Of a stretch of DNA of 9,826 nt, positions 1 to 5,739 are shown in pieces; within the stretch, counting starts at the first letter, position 1, and every line of letters begins with the position of its first letter. The notes under the pieces are model-generated. The model did no database searches, was not told the DNA's origin, and saw only the letters and a list, made by a program, of their open reading frames with translations. The position numbers and the translations under genes were made by a program. The stretch spans positions 1 through 9,826 of the forward strand of contig PEZH01000021.1 of assembly GCA_002774085.1 (NCBI GenBank). The letters run 5' to 3'. This stretch comes from Candidatus Shapirobacteria bacterium CG09_land_8_20_14_0_10_38_17 (GTDB lineage Bacteria; Patescibacteriota; Microgenomatia; 0-14-0-10-38-17).

Positions 1-38
1 TATCTTTCTCTACGGGATTCTTCTCCCTCCCGCCTATG

Positions 39-80
39 ATTCTGGATACCTCTGGGCAAGCCAGAGTTACCAGAATGACG
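39..80. repeat. REP-like nested inverted repeat (GTCATTCTGG family, reverse orientation)
   Basis: ATTCTGG (39-45) pairs with CCAGAAT (70-76), and CTCTGG (50-55) pairs with CCAGAG (61-66), giving a nested hairpin. Read on the minus strand it begins GTCATTCTGGTAA and later has TATCCAGAATC, the same landmarks as the two units at 4374-4436 and 4447-4519, so it is the same family inverted. Its AATGACGAC end runs straight into an octamer array, as at 4514-4540. The bases to the left (1-38) are pyrimidine-rich and show no gene. Confidence 0.7.
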
Positions 81-84
81 ACTT

Positions 85-148
85 TAACAATTTAACAATG
101 CAACAATGTAACAATATAGCAATGTAACAATATAACAATTCAACAATG
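85..148. repeat. Tandem octamer array, 8 units of YARCAATN
   Basis: Eight consecutive 8-bp units fill 85-148: taacaatt, taacaatg, caacaatg, taacaata, tagcaatg, taacaata, taacaatt, caacaatg. Only the first, third and eighth positions vary. It lies between a REP-like hairpin and the promoter of the GT-C gene. Two more units of the same repeat occur at 4525-4540 in the same relative position before trmD. The unit has no dyad symmetry and there are no unique spacers, so it is not a CRISPR array. Heptamer-like AT-rich repeats (tactttt, aactttt) follow at 154-167. Confidence 0.85.
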
Positions 149-158
149 TTCTTTACTT

Positions 159-186
159 TTAACTTTTAATTGTTTCCTGCTATACT
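159..186 (+). promoter_or_regulatory. Probable sigma-70-type extended -10 promoter of the GT-C gene
   Basis: TGCTATACT (178-186) is an extended -10 (TGN plus TATACT). TTAACT at 159-164 with a 16-bp spacer is a possible but weak -35. Only 18 nt separate the -10 from the ATG at 205, so the leader would be about 10 nt and would hold no Shine-Dalgarno sequence (only attaagaaaaaact precedes the ATG). Confidence 0.45.
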
Positions 187-204
187 TCTTATTAAGAAAA
201 AACT

Positions 205-1392
205 ATGACCAAAATTAAAAATTTCTTTTCTCGTCTTAGTAAATTAACCCTACTTCATCCGCTTTTGGTTTTGGTTCTTGCTTCTCTTCTCTCAGCTTCT
301 CTTCTCTACTTGCCTTTTGTTTTCCATCTTAACTCATTCTTAGGCCTAAGATATCCAGAAAAGTTTAATTTCTCTACTATTCTTTTAAACTTCGACAGCC
401 TAAATTATATAACTGTCGCCAAAACTTGGTATAATCCGCAAAAAATAACCACCTTATTCCCTAATACTCCGGCAAATTATTTTCCGGCCCATTTCCCTGC
501 TTATCCGGCTCTAATCTGGCTAATTGCCCAAATACCGACTGTTGATTTTCCCCACGCCTCAATTATTGCCACCCTAATAACGTCCGTAACCGCCAGTGTT
601 GCTTTTTACTACTTAATAGTTCTCATTTTAAAAGACAAGAAAAAAGCCCTCAATCTATCCTTACTATTTATCCTCTTTCCTGCCCGCTGGTTAGTAGTTA
701 AAAACGTTCCCAGTCCTGAACCGCTCTTTATCACCTTGGTTTTAGCCGCCGTTTATTTTTTTAAAAAAGAACAATACGCTAAAAGCGCCCTTTTTACCAT
801 CTTAGCCCAAATAACTAAAAGTCCGGGGATTTTATTAGCAGGCAGTTTGGGATTAACAGCCACTATCAAAATTTACCAAGAAAAGACCAATCTTAAAAAA
901 GCAGTTAAAAAATTCTGGCCTATTTTAATTACCCCCTTAGGATTAATTGCCGTATTCTCCTTTTACAAATTAACTACCAGTGACTTTTTCGCCTATTTCA
1001 AAACCGGCAATAATATTCATCTCTTCTGGCCACCTTTCCAAGTTTTTAATTTTCAAGGAGAGTGGACAAACACTATCTATCTTGAAGACGTTTATTTAAT
1101 TTACTTATTAGGAGCGGTTCTTCTTTTTGAACTTTATAAAAAATATCAAACGGATATTCTTTTTATTTTCCCCGCTATTTTCTATTTTTCAACCTGCTTT
1201 GTCGCCCATCGCGATATCAGCCGCTATCTTCTCCCCGCCGTCCCTTTTTTACTATTAGGAGGAGAAAAATTTTTTAACAATAAAAAGTTTATCACCGCCT
1301 TAATTATTTTATTGCCCGCCTTATTTTTATATGCTATTAACTTCATCAGCTTTAATGTTATGCCTCTTGCCGACTGGACTCCTTATCTGTAA
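205..1392 (+). CDS. PIG-V-like GT-C fold glycosyltransferase (probable polyprenyl-phosphate-mannose-dependent mannosyltransferase)
   Basis: A 395-residue, very hydrophobic membrane protein with around ten predicted helices, the first at about residues 16-41. It resembles PIG-V and related GT-C mannosyltransferases, which use a lipid-linked sugar on the outer membrane face. Visible family traits are the acidic residue in the first outer loop (NFDSLNYITVAKTWY, D64), the FPAHFPAYPALI segment (93-104) matching the FFPLYPLL signature, the SPEPLFITLVLAAVYF helix with an acidic residue (170-185), the basic QITKSPGIL segment (202-210), and HRDISRYLLPAVPFLL (335-350) near the C-terminus. The acceptor and sugar cannot be read from sequence. 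The ATG at 205 is the first in frame and sits just behind a TATACT box. It is convergent with the DPM1-like gene, which would make its donor. Mannose specificity is inferred. Confidence 0.75.
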   Translation: MTKIKNFFSRLSKLTLLHPLLVLVLASLLSASLLYLPFVFHLNSFLGLRYPEKFNFSTILLNFDSLNYITVAKTWYNPQKITTLFPNTPANYFPAHFPAYPALIWLIAQIPTVDFPHASIIATLITSVTASVAFYYLIVLILKDKKKALNLSLLFILFPARWLVVKNVPSPEPLFITLVLAAVYFFKKEQYAKSALFTILAQITKSPGILLAGSLGLTATIKIYQEKTNLKKAVKKFWPILITPLGLIAVFSFYKLTTSDFFAYFKTGNNIHLFWPPFQVFNFQGEWTNTIYLEDVYLIYLLGAVLLFELYKKYQTDILFIFPAIFYFSTCFVAHRDISRYLLPAVPFLLLGGEKFFNNKKFITALIILLPALFLYAINFISFNVMPLADWTPYL

Positions 1393-1425
1393 AGTTAAAA
1401 ATCAAAAGTCAAAAATTAAAAGTTA
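1391..1425. repeat. Tandem heptamer repeat, 5 units of AAARTYA
   Basis: Units aaagtta, aaaatca, aaagtca, aaaatta, aaagtta follow each other without gaps, starting at the last bases of the GT-C stop codon. The reverse complement (TRAYTTT) is the unit found inside trmD at 5126-5160 and more weakly at 154-167. Just beyond it, ctaactaccaa occurs twice, 14 bp apart (1456-1466 and 1470-1480). Confidence 0.75.
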
Positions 1426-1431
1426 AGAATA

Positions 1432-1463
1432 GTAGTGAGGAGAAATAGCTTTTTCCTAACTAC
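1432..1463 (-). terminator. Possible intrinsic terminator of the DPM1-like gene
   Basis: GTAGTGAGGA (1432-1441) and TCCTAACTAC (1454-1463) form a 10-bp stem with one mismatch around a 12-nt loop. Read on the minus strand, the hairpin lies 23 bp past the stop codon of the DPM1-like gene and is followed by TATTCTTAACTTTTAATTTTT, a T-rich tract. On the plus strand no T-tract follows, so it would serve only the minus-strand gene. The loop is large and the tail interrupted, so the call is moderate. Confidence 0.4.
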
Positions 1464-1486
1464 CAAATTCTAACTACCAATCCCTA

Positions 1487-2641
1487 TTACGAAGCCTTCT
1501 TTTTCCAAATCACTCGGTTATACATCAGCCAATTATAGGGTAAAACCATAAAAACAATAATCAGCGGCAAATAAAGCTGGCGGTATTGAGTCCCAAAAAG
1601 AAAAGTTAACAGCGTTCCCATCACTGTCTGAATTACCAAGGCACCAGAGGAAGTTAAATTAAACTGAAGAAACTTTTTCAAAATTGTCATCGATTTTGTA
1701 AATTTCTGCTGTGAAAAAGTCCAAAGATTATTCCAGGTAAAATTAGAAATAATCGCTAATTCTGTTGCCAAAAGCCAGATAAACCCTTCAAGAAACCCTA
1801 ATTTAGCAAAAAGCCAAAGGCCAAAAGCATTAACTAAATAACCAATAAAACCAACGACACTAAATTTTAAAAATCGGCTTGTTGTTTCATCGTTTAAACG
1901 GCAAAGAATAACGCTATGAAAAATATCTTTGGCTGTATCAGGAGCAATCTTTGACGATCCCACTTTCCGTAATTTAAATTTAAGGGGAATTTCTTTAATT
2001 TTCGCTCCCAAATTAACCATTTTGTATAAAAATTCCAGTTTATAACCAAATTTTTTTGAATAAAGATGATCCATATCCATTCGGTCCACAAAACCTTTTA
2101 CTCGCGAAGCCTTAAGACCGGTAGTGGGATCGGTAATCTTAAAAAAAGCTTTGGAGGGGAAAAAAAGGATAAAACGAGCCACAAGACCGCCCACAAGAGC
2201 AAAAAACTTTCTCTTAATTCCCCAACCTTCAGGCACCGAACCCCCTTTAATTTTGCGCGAACCCAAAACATAATCATAGCCTCTATTAATTTCCGAAAGT
2301 AAAACAGGAATCGTCTCTGGCGGATGCTGAAAGTCACCATCAAACTCAATCACCACATCGGCGCTAAGCTTCTCCATCGCATACTTAAATCCAACCACGT
2401 AAGCGTAACCAATCCCCATCTTTTTAGGGTTAAGATAAAGATAAAGATCGGCATGCTTTTCTTGAAGCTGTTGAACAATTTTATAAGTACCATCAGGAGA
2501 GGTATCATCAACCACTAAAAGCTTCATTTGCCAATTTTTAATTAAGGGAAAAATCTTGGCAAAAAGATACTTAATCATCTTCCCAATTGTTTCCGCTTCG
2601 TTATAGGTGGGAATAATAACAACCGCTTTAGGTTTTACCAT
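1487..2641 (-). CDS. Polyprenyl-phosphate hexose synthase (DPM1-like GT2) fused to a GtrA-like membrane domain
   Basis: This 384-residue protein has two modules. Residues 5-245 are a family 2 glycosyltransferase of the dolichol-phosphate-mannose synthase type: PTYNE at 11-15, DDTSPDGT at 45-52, the metal-binding DGDFQHPP at 101-108 (DxD at D101/D103) and GSRK at 127-130. Residues 257-380 are a GtrA-like bundle of about four membrane helices, starting LKFSVVGFIGYLVNAFG and including ISNFTWNNLWTF. The enzyme moves a hexose from GDP-mannose or UDP-glucose to polyprenyl phosphate on the cytoplasmic face; the GtrA part is thought to anchor the enzyme or help flip the lipid-linked sugar. Nucleotide preference is not readable. 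The ATG at 2641 is behind a TTGTTT-N17-TATTTT promoter and has no Shine-Dalgarno sequence. Its likely user is the convergent GT-C enzyme. Confidence 0.88.
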   Translation of the reverse strand: MVKPKAVVIIPTYNEAETIGKMIKYLFAKIFPLIKNWQMKLLVVDDTSPDGTYKIVQQLQEKHADLYLYLNPKKMGIGYAYVVGFKYAMEKLSADVVIEFDGDFQHPPETIPVLLSEINRGYDYVLGSRKIKGGSVPEGWGIKRKFFALVGGLVARFILFFPSKAFFKITDPTTGLKASRVKGFVDRMDMDHLYSKKFGYKLEFLYKMVNLGAKIKEIPLKFKLRKVGSSKIAPDTAKDIFHSVILCRLNDETTSRFLKFSVVGFIGYLVNAFGLWLFAKLGFLEGFIWLLATELAIISNFTWNNLWTFSQQKFTKSMTILKKFLQFNLTSSGALVIQTVMGTLLTFLFGTQYRQLYLPLIIVFMVLPYNWLMYNRVIWKKKAS

Positions 2642-2648
2642 TTATTTT

Positions 2649-2677
2649 AAAATACAATATTTTTTGTAAAAAAACAA
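2649..2677 (-). promoter_or_regulatory. Probable promoter of the DPM1-like gene
   Basis: On the minus strand TTGTTT (2677-2672) is followed after exactly 17 bp by TATTTT (2654-2649), and the ATG comes 7 nt later at 2641. That geometry would give a nearly leaderless message, as at trmD and the TrpR-like gene. The very AT-rich background makes chance matches easy. Confidence 0.4.
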
Positions 2678-2687
2678 GAATAACAGC

Positions 2688-3789
2688 TTAGACTCGCCCG
2701 ACCCCTAAATATTCAAAGCCCATTTTCTCAAGTTTTTCTTTAGAGAAAATATTACGGGCATCAAAAATCTTTTTCCCAACCATCAATTTTTTTACTTTAT
2801 TAAAGTCCATTTTAGCAAAAAGAGGATCGTCATTTAAAACTAAAAGCCAGTCGGCTTTCTTAACCACCTTCTCCCCACTTCTTCTTAATTTCAGCTAATT
2901 TTTCTGCTGGCCGGTTTTGGTTGTAATCGTTCATAAAAGAAAAAAGCGATTTTTTAAAACCATTTTTTGCCCCAAAATCAGCTAACGCCACCACATCTTT
3001 GGGAAAACAAGAACCGCCGTAACCCAAACCCGGATACCAATAGCCACCGCCAATACGAGCGTCAAGACTAATACCAGCAATTATCTCCTCAACATCGGCT
3101 CCGACTTTCTGAGAAAAGTCGGCAATTTGGTTGGCAAAAACAATACGCAGGGCTAAATAAGCATTAGCGGCATATTTAGTAAACTCGGCGCTTTCAAGAC
3201 CCATGGTTAAAATTGGCGCCCCAAAAGGAGTGTGAAACTTTTTTAAAAGATTAATTGCTTTTTTATCCTCGCTACCGATAATGATCCGGCTGGGATGAAG
3301 GGTGTCTTCAACCGCCTTTCCCTCCCTTAAAAATTCCGGGCAAAAAGCCAAACTAAATTCCGTCCCCGAACTCTTTTTCTTCTTAATAATTTCCCCTACT
3401 TTTCTGGTCGTGCCCGGCAAAACAGTGCTTTTCACCACTACCGTGATTTGGCCTGGCCAAAGATTTTCCTCTAATTCCCTGGCCACCGCCAAAACATAGG
3501 CAAGATCAATGGAACCGCCTTTTTGGGAAGGAGTGCCAACACAAATAAAAACTGCCGCCGGCTTTTCTTTAATCTCCTTAAGAGAAGAAAAAAAAGAAAG
3601 CCGACCGCTCCTGATTTCTTTTTTTAAAAGCGGAGCTAAGCCTGGTTCAAAAAAAGGTGGTTGCCCCTTTTTTAACATTTTTAACTTTTCCTCGTTATTT
3701 TCCACCAAAAAAATCTGATGGCCCAAGGAAGAAAGAACCACCGCCCAAGTTAAACCCACATAACCCGCTCCCACCACCGCTATTTTCAT
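2688..3789 (-). pseudogene. UDP-glucose/GDP-mannose dehydrogenase with an internal deletion and frameshift in the C-terminal domain
   Basis: The intact reading frame (2860-3789, 309 codons) carries the NAD-binding and central domains: GAGYVG at 7-12, STVLPGT at 121-127, PEFLREG at 151-157, EFTKYAANA with Lys205, and GYGGSCFPKD at 257-266 with the catalytic Cys261. This family oxidises UDP-glucose or GDP-mannose twice to the uronic acid. The frame stops after IKKKWGEGG, where relatives continue for well over 100 residues. The +1 frame then encodes 55 further residues from 2855 to a TAA at 2688-2690, starting ADWLLVLNDD and ending GFEYLGVGRV, which is the family's C-terminal end (compare IFDARN with the usual DGRN). 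About 70 residues between the two parts, including the second Rossmann core that binds the nucleotide sugar, are missing. It is therefore a deletion, not a simple frameshift. It lies 31 bp behind the HIT gene. An assembly collapse is the main alternative. Confidence 0.8.
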
Positions 3790-3820
3790 AATTTATCAAT
3801 TTAACTTTAAGCTAAATAAA

Positions 3821-4216
3821 TTATATCATCCTCAACTTTGCTACTAGTTTTTCCCCTTCTTCGCCGGAAGGTTGAGGTAATTTCTCTTTCGGATAAAAAG
3901 CAATTTTCCCCCGAGAATCAGGAAAAAGATGAATATGGGCATGGGGCACTTCTAAACCATAAATCCAGCCCATCACAAACTCTATTTTTAAAACTTTGCG
4001 ATAATGATTGGCAATCTTGTTAACCACGGCAAAATATTGACCCACTAAATCATCGGGCATATCCCAAACCCAACGGTAATGCTTTTTGGGAATTATCAGG
4101 GTATGTCCTAAAACCCAAGGATTAATATCTAAAAAGGCCAAAAAAATCTCGTCCTCGTAAATCTTAAAACAGGGAATTTTCCCCACTGCAATCTGGCAAA
4201 AAATACAGTTGACCAT
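3821..4216 (-). CDS. HIT-family (histidine triad) nucleotide hydrolase
   Basis: A 131-residue cytosolic protein of the Hint branch, whose members hydrolyse phosphoramidate or ester bonds on AMP-type substrates. The N-terminal CIFC (Cys4, Cys7) is the usual zinc-ligand pair, FLDINPWVLGHTLIIPKKH (28-46) is the family's core strand region, and the triad HAHIH is at 92-96 with His94 the expected nucleophile. Length is slightly over the usual 110-120. Physiological substrate is unknown. The ATG at 4216 precedes the CIFC motif directly, as in relatives. A perfect TTGACA lies upstream on the minus strand (4266-4261), but the best -10 candidates (AATAAC at 16 bp, TAACAA at 18 bp) are poor. The gene precedes the broken dehydrogenase by 31 bp on the same strand and may be co-transcribed with it. 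Confidence 0.9.
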   Translation of the reverse strand: MVNCIFCQIAVGKIPCFKIYEDEIFLAFLDINPWVLGHTLIIPKKHYRWVWDMPDDLVGQYFAVVNKIANHYRKVLKIEFVMGWIYGLEVPHAHIHLFPDSRGKIAFYPKEKLPQPSGEEGEKLVAKLRMI

Positions 4217-4281
4217 ATTTATTATTAAGGCGCAATTTGTTATTCTGCTACCAACCGGCGTGTCAAAATCACCCCTTTAAA

Positions 4282-4360
4282 GTCATTCCTGAAGATAGCC
4301 CATGACAGGTTCTGATGAAAGTCAGAATCAAAAATGATCTTGAATTAAATTCAGGATGAC
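4282..4360. repeat. REP-like inverted repeat unit A
   Basis: GTCATTCCTGAA (4282-4293) is the complement of TTCAGGATGAC (4350-4360) apart from one missing base. Inside it TTCTGA (4310-4315) pairs with TCAGAA (4322-4327). The ends GTCATTC/GATGAC match the other repeat units in this window, but the interior differs. Confidence 0.6.
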
Positions 4361-4373
4361 AGTTAAGGATATC

Positions 4374-4436
4374 GTCATTCTGGTAAGCGCAACGTATCCA
4401 GAATCAACCAGAGGATTCTGGACAAGCCAGAATGAT
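4374..4436. repeat. REP-like inverted repeat unit B
   Basis: GTCATTCTGG (4374-4383) pairs with CCAGAATGAT (4427-4436), and TCCAGAATC (4397-4405) pairs perfectly with GATTCTGGA (4414-4422). The first 15 bases (GTCATTCTGGTAAGC) are identical to the start of the next unit 73 bp downstream. Confidence 0.7.
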
Positions 4437-4446
4437 GGCACATTTT

Positions 4447-4519
4447 GTCATTCTGGTAAGCACAGCGCATCCAGAATCGATTCTGGAGTCTCCGCCAGCC
4501 AGCGGATCCCCAAAATGAC
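4447..4519. repeat. REP-like inverted repeat unit C
   Basis: Starts with GTCATTCTGGTAAGC like unit B and ends with AATGAC (4514-4519), complementary to its GTCATT start. It contains the perfect 18-bp palindrome TCCAGAATCGATTCTGGA (4470-4487) and a small CCGC/GCGG hairpin (4492-4505). The end, atgacgac, leads straight into octamer repeats. No coding capacity is seen in 4217-4585. Confidence 0.7.
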
Positions 4520-4524
4520 GACCT

Positions 4525-4540
4525 TAGCAATATAACAATA
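4525..4540. repeat. Two octamer units of the YARCAATN repeat
   Basis: tagcaata and taacaata directly follow the AATGACGACCT end of REP-like unit C. This repeats the order seen at 74-148 (REP-like end, then octamers, then promoter, then gene) with fewer units. Confidence 0.6.
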
Positions 4541-4548
4541 TAATTTAT

Positions 4549-4578
4549 TTGAAATATAGCATAAAGACTTGATAGAAT
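4549..4578 (+). promoter_or_regulatory. Probable extended -10 promoter of trmD, leaderless
   Basis: TTGAAA (4549-4554) is followed after 18 bp by TAGAAT (4573-4578), preceded by TGA to form an extended -10. The trmD ATG starts 7 nt beyond the -10, the usual distance to a transcription start, so the mRNA would begin at or next to the start codon. Confidence 0.55.
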
Positions 4579-4585
4579 ACAACTT

Positions 4586-5281
4586 ATGACCATCCACCTC
4601 CTTACTCTTTTCCCAAAAATGTTCCGGGGGCCGTTTGCCGAGAGCATTATTAAACGGGCTCAGGAAAAAGGATTAGTGGAAATTAAAATCCATAATTTGC
4701 GCGATTGGGCTATTGATAAACGGGGCACGGTTGATGATCGACCCTATGGCGGCGGCGCCGGAATGGTTTTGCGAGTCGAACCAATTTATAATGCTTTACA
4801 CAATTTAACCGGCAACTCGTTAACTCGTAACCGAAAAACTATCCTCCTCACACCGAGAGGAAAAACTTTTAACCAAAAAAAAGCCCGGCAATTGGCAAAA
4901 CTTGACGAAATTATTTTAATTTGCGGCCACTACGAAGGCTTTGATGAACGAATAAGAAAATTTGTAGATGAGGAAATTTCTTTAGGCAATTTTGTTCTCA
5001 CCGGCGGGGAAATTCCCGCTATGGCTATTACCGATACCATCGTTCGCCTCCTCCCCGGTGTTTTAAAAAAAGAAAAAGCAACTACATTCGAATCTTTCTC
5101 ATCGGGATTAAAAAAACTATCCCCCCAACTTTTAACTTTGAACTTTGGACTTTTAACTGAATATCCCCAATACACCCGTCCAGAAGAATTTCGTGGCCTA
5201 AAAGTTCCCAAAATTTTGCTTTCCGGCAATCATCAAAAAATATTAGAATGGCAAAAAAGAAAGATTAAAAATAAAAAATGA
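4586..5281 (+). CDS. trmD: tRNA (guanine-37-N1)-methyltransferase TrmD with an insertion in the interdomain linker
   Basis: A 231-residue SPOUT (trefoil-knot) enzyme that methylates G37 next to the anticodon using S-adenosylmethionine, which keeps the reading frame during translation. Hallmarks are DDRPYGGGAGMV (51-62), ICGHYEGFDERI, and the knot segment EISLGNFVLTGGEIPAMAITDTIVRLLPG, then EYPQYTRPEEFRGLKVPKILLSGNH. Relatives run SFSDGLLEYPQYTRP; here about 16 extra residues (KKLSPQLLTLNFGLL region) separate SFSSGL from EYPQYTRP, coded by a heptamer repeat at 5126-5160. The linker carries the general acid/base position (Asp169 in Haemophilus TrmD), which appears as Glu here. The ATG at 4586 is the canonical start and follows a promoter by 7 nt. 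The 3' end overlaps the next gene by ATGA, implying translational coupling. rpsP, rimM and rplS, its usual neighbours, are absent. Confidence 0.95.
   Translation: MTIHLLTLFPKMFRGPFAESIIKRAQEKGLVEIKIHNLRDWAIDKRGTVDDRPYGGGAGMVLRVEPIYNALHNLTGNSLTRNRKTILLTPRGKTFNQKKARQLAKLDEIILICGHYEGFDERIRKFVDEEISLGNFVLTGGEIPAMAITDTIVRLLPGVLKKEKATTFESFSSGLKKLSPQLLTLNFGLLTEYPQYTRPEEFRGLKVPKILLSGNHQKILEWQKRKIKNKK
5126..5160. repeat. Heptamer repeat (NRACTTT) inside trmD
   Basis: Units caacttt, taacttt, gaacttt, ggacttt and a partial taact run in tandem at 7-bp period. They are the reverse complement type of the AAARTYA array at 1391-1425. Three units equal seven codons, so expansion by threes keeps the frame. It encodes the extra residues in the TrmD linker. 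Confidence 0.7.
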
Positions 5282-5739
5282 TCGCCATCACTTTAAATTC
5301 GCCTTGGTTCATACTTTTTTCAATCTGCCTTACCATCTTTTTTATCCTCAAGGTTAAAAAAGAGCTTTTAATGCCTGTTTTTATTCCCTCCTTAATATCA
5401 ACTGCATTTTTGTCAAAAATCATCAAAACAATAACTGAAACAGAAAGACCTTTTATAAAAAATCCTCAAGTTTTGGGAATTACCACCAATATCCCCTTTG
5501 ATTACGCCTTCCCCTCACTTCACGCTGCCATTGCCACTCTTATTGCCTGGACAATTACCATCCTTTGGCCAAAATTTTCCTACTTAGGCTTTTTAGGAGC
5601 TCTTTTAATTGCCTATTCCCGCATTGCTCTTGGTCTTCAACACCATCCAAGATGTTGCTGGTGGTTTCTTCGTCGCTACTGCCATTTTTTGGTTTTTCTA
5701 TTTTCTTTCTCAAACCAAACCAGCTTCCGATTGGAGTAA
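5278..5739 (+). CDS. PAP2-family lipid phosphatase domain, N-terminal part of a frameshifted fusion gene
   Basis: PAP2 membrane phosphatases cleave lipid phosphates such as undecaprenyl diphosphate or phosphatidate. Two of the three motifs are intact: K-x6-RP (KTITETERP, about residues 50-58) and PSLH after an FDYAF segment; hydrophobic helices surround them. The third, SRx5Hx3D, reads SRIALGLQHHPRCCWW in this frame, losing the Asp. Dropping one A of CAACACC at 5638-5644 restores SRIALGLHTIQDVAGG, exactly SR-x5-H-x3-D, and joins the frame to the kinase-like domain that ends at 6316. The last 33 or so residues of this frame are therefore out-of-frame sequence. The repaired product would be 345 residues. 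The ATG overlaps the trmD stop (ATGA), so translation is probably coupled. The lipid substrate is inferred from neighbours. Confidence 0.75.
   Translation: MIAITLNSPWFILFSICLTIFFILKVKKELLMPVFIPSLISTAFLSKIIKTITETERPFIKNPQVLGITTNIPFDYAFPSLHAAIATLIAWTITILWPKFSYLGFLGALLIAYSRIALGLQHHPRCCWWFLRRYCHFLVFLFSFSNQTSFRLE

Noticed and set aside
85..148. CRISPR array
   Set aside because: Units are 8 bp, contiguous, without spacers, and no cas genes are present.
2066..2518. Plus- and minus-strand ORFs of 64-83 codons overlapping the DPM1-like gene
   Set aside because: They lie wholly inside a well-supported gene in other frames and show no family features; similar shadows inside the dehydrogenase, HIT, trmD and rfb genes were dropped too.
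4375..4647. Minus-strand ORF of 90 codons across the repeats and the trmD start
   Set aside because: It is a translation of REP-like repeat DNA plus antisense trmD with no protein-family character.
5609..5637. Independent TTG start for the kinase-like gene
   Set aside because: These codons overlap the PAP2 active-site coding sequence in another frame and only join the true frame after the extra A.
5630..5650. Programmed ribosomal frameshift between the PAP2 and kinase domains
   Set aside because: No slippery heptamer, homopolymer run, or evident stimulatory structure; the repaired motif is the family consensus, so a simple indel is more likely.
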